Shown here one piece after another: positions 59,963-64,000 of a stretch of DNA of 64,000 nt (position 1 is the first letter of the stretch; the number at the start of each line of letters is the position of its first letter). Origin of the DNA: Enoplosus armatus (taxonomy: Eukaryota > Chordata > Actinopteri > Centrarchiformes > Enoplosidae); assembly GCF_043641665.1 (NCBI RefSeq), contig NC_092182.1, positions 27,403,293-27,467,292 of the forward strand, given 5' to 3'. The notes beneath the pieces were generated by a model. The model was not told the DNA's origin. It was given only the letters and a program-made list of their open reading frames with translations, and did no database searches. The position numbers and the translations under genes were made by a program.

Positions 59963-60200
59963 TCAAGTTAAGTCAAGTCAATTTTATCTATATAGCCTAA
60001 TATCGCAAATCCCAAATTTGCCTCAGGAGGCTTTACAATCTGTACAGGGTCCATCTGTCCTCAGACTCTTGATTCAGATGAGGAAAAACTCCCCCAAAAA
60101 AGCCTTTTAACGGGGAAGAAAACAGAAGAAACCTCTGGACGATCATCAGATCCCTCTTTAGGGTCGACAAACAGGAAATACATGTTGTGTAGGATGAATT
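59963..60200 (+). repeat. dispersed repeat family C, sense copy
   Basis: AAGTTAAGTCAAGTCAATTT, then TATCTATATAGCCTAATATC, CCTCAGGAGGCTTTACAATC, TGTACAGGGTCCATCTGTCC, GATGAGGAAAAACTCCC, CTTTTAACGGGGAAGAAAAC and GAAACCTCTGGA. The same landmarks begin the antisense fragment at 57176. Related sequence may continue to about 60320. Confidence 0.7.
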
Positions 60201-60329
60201 GTAAACATATATGAAGGATGGATCCAGGAGGACGTTAGGCAACTTCCAGGACCTGAGCCACATGGATAAGACCTGAGCCTGAGATCTGAGCCTCCTCTCC
60301 ACCATGGAGACCTGGAACGATAACAGATG

Positions 60330-61523
60330 ACACAAACACAAAAAAGGCAGAGCTCAAGCGCACCATTCACACAGATAGGAGAGAGGACAACATGCACACG
60401 AGGGCGAGAGACAAGAGGACAGACTGAACCTCCTGGAGGACGAAGATCCAGATCCAGAGGACCTCTATGTTTTCAAGATGCAGCTCCACAAGGTTTTTCT
60501 TCTTTGAGTCCCATAAACTTCCTTTTTGTTTTGCCTCCATCGTGTCAGTTAGCGTGTGTCAGATAGCCCAAAATCTCACAGTGTAAAACGTTGATTTATG
60601 AGTGAGACAATCACCAAGCCCCCACCTGCTGTGTGACTGTCTGCAGGCTGAAGCCACAGGAGTATTATATTAATTAGGGAATCATTTTGGGAACAGTTAG
60701 CCCCTCCTACTCCCCCACTGACTTAGCATGTACTTCAAAATGCCACTGAAAATGCCCCCACTGTGTTTCATGGACACCCTTAGTTACTGTGTAGAAACAG
60801 GTGCAAAACTGTGACATTTAGCGTTCAAAGTCTATATTGGGGGAAGTAGGCATTCAGATTATTTAGCTGTCTACACAAACAGAGACAGATATGGACATAT
60901 GGCTACCTGCAGAGCTTATACCTGCCAAAGGTGAACGACAAAATGTGTCTATAAAAATTACAAAAAACGTTTTAGGACGCTGTGCTTTGCTTTAAAATGC
61001 TACCAGCATCACTTATCCTCAGGCTATGCTATCAGCCTAAACAGCATAAATCTCCCCATCCCTTCGTACTGCACAAGGTGAGATATGTTACACATGAACA
61101 AAGGACAGAAAGAAGCACACAAACAAACACACACTAAGCTTACTGATCACTCAGTAATTGGAATCCGTGTACCAATCACGTAACCGCCAACTGCTTCAGT
61201 GGAGCTACAAACTCTCCACCAGCAGGTCACCAGTTCCGGTGTCAGCGGTTACTCTAGTATCCCTCACTACACTTGTAAATGCTTTCTTGGTCTGATGGCA
61301 TTGATACAAATGTAGTCGAAGTAAATGAAGCCACAAAATATATTCCATGGTACAAATTCAATCAAACAATCTGCTTAACTATATACTTCATGCCAGTGTA
61401 ATGTGATGACTTCAGATGCTGCTCAGTCCAGTGGCTGGTCTCTCTCTGATCTACTGAAACACAGAGCCCCTCACCCCTCCCGGTCATCTGTCCATCACAA
61501 AAAGGCTTGCTTTTTTTGCAGCT
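60330..61523. other. unique sequence up to the transposon, no gene seen
   Basis: Frames up to 102 codons occur around 60033-60566 in both strands, partly within repeat family C. No domain is recognised. The right edge is the TA target site of the Tc1 element. Confidence 0.4.
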
Positions 61524-61525
61524 TA

Positions 61526-61741
61526 CAGTGCATCCGGAAAGTATTCACGGCGCTTCACTTTTTCCACATTTTGTTATGTTACACCCTTATTCCAAAATGG
61601 ATTAAATTAATTTTTTTCCTCAAAATTCTACACACAACACCCCATAATGACAATGTGAAAAAAGTTTTTTTGAAATTTTTGCAAATTTATTAAAAATAAA
61701 AAACTAAGAAATCACATGTACATAAGTATTCACAGCCTTTG
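61526..61741 (+). repeat. left inverted terminal repeat with internal direct repeats
   Basis: Pairs with 62945-63161. AAGTATTCAC occurs twice in direct orientation, at 61539-61548 near the tip and 61724-61733 at the inner edge. This is the IR/DR layout described for Sleeping Beauty-type Tc1 elements, where each direct repeat is a transposase binding site. Confidence 0.9.
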
Positions 61742-61876
61742 CCATGAAGCTCAAAATTGAGCTCAGGTGCATCCTGTTTCCACTGATCATCCTTGAGATG
61801 TTTCTGCAGCTTAATTGGAGTCCACCTGTGGTAAATTCAGTTGATTGGACATGATTTGGAAAGGCACACACCTGTC

Positions 61877-61884
61877 TATATAAG
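61877..61884 (+). promoter_or_regulatory. TATA box of the transposase gene
   Basis: TATATAAG lies 27 bases before the first ATG (61904) and 48 before the second (61925). Spacing fits a transcript starting very close to 61904-61925, which favours the second ATG for translation. Confidence 0.55.
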
Positions 61885-61924
61885 GTCCCACAGTTGACAG
61901 TGCATGTCAGAGCACAAACCAAGC

Positions 61925-62943
61925 ATGAAGTCAAAGGAATTGTCTGTAGACCTCCGAGACAGGATTGTCTCGAGGCACAAATCTGGGGAAGGTTACAGAA
62001 AAATTTCTGCTGCTTTGAAGGTCCCAATGAGCACAGTGGCCTCCATCATACGTAAGTGGAAGAAGTTCGGAACCACCAGGACTCTTCCTAGAGCTGGCCG
62101 GCCATCTAAACTGAGTAATCGGGGGAGAAGGGCCTTAGTCAGGGAGGTGACCAAGAACCCGATGGTCACTCTGTCAGAGCTCCAGAGTTCCTCTGTGGAG
62201 AGAGGAGAACCTTCCAGAAGGACAACCATCTCTGCAGCAATCCACCAATCAGGCCTGTATGGTAGAGTGGCCAGACGGAAGCCACTCCTTAGTAAAAGGC
62301 ACATAGCAGCCCGCCTGGAGTTTGCCAAAAGGCACCTGAAGGACTCTCAGACCATGAGAAACAAAATTCTCTGGTCTGATGAGACAAAGATTGAACTCTT
62401 TGGTGTGAATGCCAGGCGTCACGTTTGGAGGAAACCAGGCACCGCTCATCACCAGGCCAATACCATCCCTACAGTGAAGCATGGTGGTGGCAGCATCATG
62501 CTGTGGGGATGTTTTTCAGCGGCAGGAACTGGGAGACTAGTCAGGATAGAGGGAAAGATGAATGCAGCAAATACAGAGACATCCTGGATGAAAACCTGCT
62601 CCAGAGCGCTCTTGACCTCAGACTGGGGCGACGGTTTATCTTTCAGCAGGACAACGACCCTAAGCACACAGCCAAGATATCAAAGGAGTGGCTTCAGGAC
62701 AACTCTGTGAATGTCCTTGAGTGGCCCAGCCAGAGCCCAGACTTGAATCCGATTGAACATCTCTGGAGAGATCTGAAAATGGCTGTGCACCGACGCTTCC
62801 CATCCAACCTGATGGAGCTTGAGAGGTGCTGCAAAGAGGAATGGGTGAAACTGCCCAAAGATAGGTGTGCCAAGCTTGTGGCATCATATTCAAAAAGACT
62901 TGAGGCTGTAATTGCTGCCAAAGGTGCATCAACAAAGTATTGA
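61925..62943 (+). pseudogene. Tc1-like DD34E transposase, frameshifted
   Basis: Cut-and-paste transposase. The first frame opens at 61904 or, more likely, 61925 (MKSKEL), where other Tc1 enzymes begin. It carries a paired-type double helix-turn-helix DNA-binding region (about the first 110 residues) with a GRPS hinge near residue 65 (counted from 61904). The first catalytic Asp is in WSDETK (62378-62380). Near 62571 the frame breaks: compared with the family a single base seems missing. From there the coding continues in another frame with [10 protein letters not shown] (catalytic Asp 62650-62652) and NPIEHLW (catalytic Glu 62755-62757), exactly 34 residues apart, to a stop at 62941-62943. 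Left uncorrected, translation ends at 62710 after a non-native tail and lacks the second Asp and Glu. Full length would be about 339 residues, normal for the family. Otherwise no stops are seen. Confidence 0.93.
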
Positions 62944-62944
62944 G

Positions 62945-63161
62945 CAAAGGCTGTGAATACTTATGTACATGTGATTTCTCAGGTTTTTTATTTTTAATAA
63001 ATTTGCAAAAATCTCAAAAAAACTTTTTTCACGTTGTCATTATGAGGTGTTGTGTGTAGAATTTTGAGGAAAAAAATGAATTTAATCCATTTTGGTATAA
63101 GGCTGCAACATAACAAAATGTGGAAAAAGTGAAGCGCCGTGAATACTTTCCGGATGCACTG
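62945..63161 (-). repeat. right inverted terminal repeat with internal direct repeats
   Basis: Complement of 61526-61741, one base longer. The direct-repeat word GTGAATACTT lies at 62953-62962 and 63139-63148. AATAAA at 62996-63001, inside the repeat and 53 bp past the stop codon, may serve as the transposase poly(A) signal. Confidence 0.9.
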
Positions 63162-63163
63162 TA

Positions 63164-64000
63164 TACATATAATATAATACGCAGGTTGTAACTTGCTGTC
63201 TGAGAAGAGAACTGGGAAAGACAGCAGTCCAAACATGACTGAAGCTATCTTGAAGATTTGAGATGACCTTCTCTGATCTTACATGTTTTTAGACTCGTCT
63301 GTATGCATCTAGGTTTTAGGTTTACTGACTGCCAACGCACATCACATTCACAAATCGATCACGGGTTACTGGATCGCTTGTTTCTGATGGATGAGACAAT
63401 AACGTTGGTGGAAAAAAGTATCTTGAATTATTTGCATGTCTTCAGTTAGCAGATAGATTTGTTGTCACATGATGACCTTAACATCTAGTTTTCAAGATGA
63501 AGCCTGTTCCTCAGCTCTTTGAACAAGTCGACATGTTTAAGCCTTTTATGTAAAGAGAGAGTAAGAAGTGAGGAAAGAAAACACTTTATCCTACAGAATA
63601 AGAAACCTTTTGCAGTATATTTATTCCAAACAAATTTGCCTTTTATATTAACAAGATGTGCATTGACAGAAGCAGATACTAAATATTTTACCTTGAGGCA
63701 ATGAGCTGATGTATCTCTCAAGACAAACATTCATAAGTGTGCGGTATGGAAATTAAAATGTATTTTACTTTGTGGCGTTTAGTTGATGCTAGGAGCTTAA
63801 AATAAGATTATAGTAAAATGCGTAAACAATCATGAATCACTATAATTGCAGATGCCCTTATAATGAAGTGCTGCAGATAACAATGCAAATGTAAGTACGT
63901 TACTGAAGGATGATAGGGGGATAGAGTTTGCTGAGTCTGGCACACAATGTCATTTGTTATGTTCCAAGTTTCAGATAAAAGGACAAAAACAGACAAGTGT
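63164..64000. other. unique AT-rich sequence, no gene seen
   Basis: Only small opposing frames (about 60-80 codons). No repeat family is recognised to the window end. Confidence 0.4.

Larger units (their letters stand above)
61526..63161 (+). mobile_element. Tc1/mariner transposon, 1636 bp, both ends intact
   Basis: The element starts CAGTGCATCCGGAAAG, ends with the exact complement, and is flanked by TA on both sides (61524-61525 and 63162-63163), the Tc1/mariner target duplication. Inverted terminal repeats of 216 and 217 bp enclose a single gene for a DD34E transposase. The two ends differ at roughly nine positions over 216, which suggests some age but not deep decay. The unusually complete ends mean the copy could serve as a substrate for a matching transposase. 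The family name is not assigned. Confidence 0.95.

Noticed and set aside
61403..61693. Frame running into the left transposon end, with a near-identical peptide at 63236-62994 on the minus strand
   Set aside because: The shared peptide is the translation of the inverted terminal repeat. It is not a gene.
1..64000. microRNA, tRNA and rRNA genes
   Set aside because: I looked for familiar mature microRNA seeds and complete tRNA cloverleaves while reading and found none. This is not an exhaustive search. A covariance-model scan would be decisive.
1..64000. Endogenous retrovirus or LTR elements
   Set aside because: No paired long terminal repeats, primer-binding site, gag or pol motif of retroviral type was recognised. 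The reverse transcriptase remnants are of the non-LTR type.

Overview
The window reads as non-coding, repeat-rich chromosomal DNA of a ray-finned (teleost) fish, probably a percomorph. There are no dense open reading frames, no ribosome-binding sites and no operons. Dinucleotide (CA/TG) microsatellites are everywhere, and the dispersed repeats recognised here are ones I know from teleost genomes: tRNA-derived SINEs, Tc1-like transposons, CR1/L2-like LINE fragments and MITE-like elements. The species call is inference from repeat content. No complete host protein-coding gene can be supported, so the window is probably an intron or a gene desert beside a regulated gene.

Layout. Positions 1-6 kb hold G-runs, an antisense SINE (1293-1550) and a long copy of a dispersed repeat here called family A (2738-3181). 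Positions 6-23 kb are mostly unique sequence with microsatellites, a perfect RFX X-box near 7.87 kb, a possible spliced exon at 13392-13550, and a CpG-rich promoter-like segment at 18.26-18.5 kb. Positions 23-28 kb are dense in repeats: a probable MITE-in-MITE nest, two SINEs and a 454-bp GACA/GATA simple repeat. Positions 28-44 kb are largely unique, with a decayed antisense LINE reverse-transcriptase remnant (36.4-36.7 kb), antisense family A fragments and long pyrimidine-rich stretches. A truncated Tc1-like element with one end lies at 44.0-44.26 kb. Positions 45-58 kb carry more family A and MITE copies, a microsatellite cluster at 52.5-53.2 kb and a sense LINE fragment at 53.9-54.4 kb. 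Positions 58-60 kb look like a homeodomain-motif-rich candidate enhancer.

The best-supported feature is a 1636-bp Tc1/mariner transposon at 61526-63161. It has 216/217-bp inverted terminal repeats with internal direct repeats, a TA target duplication, a TATA box and a DD34E transposase gene. That gene is broken by what looks like a single-base deletion near 62571, so this copy should not make full-length transposase. It could be mobilised in trans only if a matching enzyme exists elsewhere.

No new multi-gene system was found. The observations most worth checking are the nearly intact Tc1 copy, the candidate exon, the CpG-rich start-site candidate, the paired octamer motifs, the diverged segment pair at 47.9 and 56.6 kb, and the uniformly sized poly-G runs.
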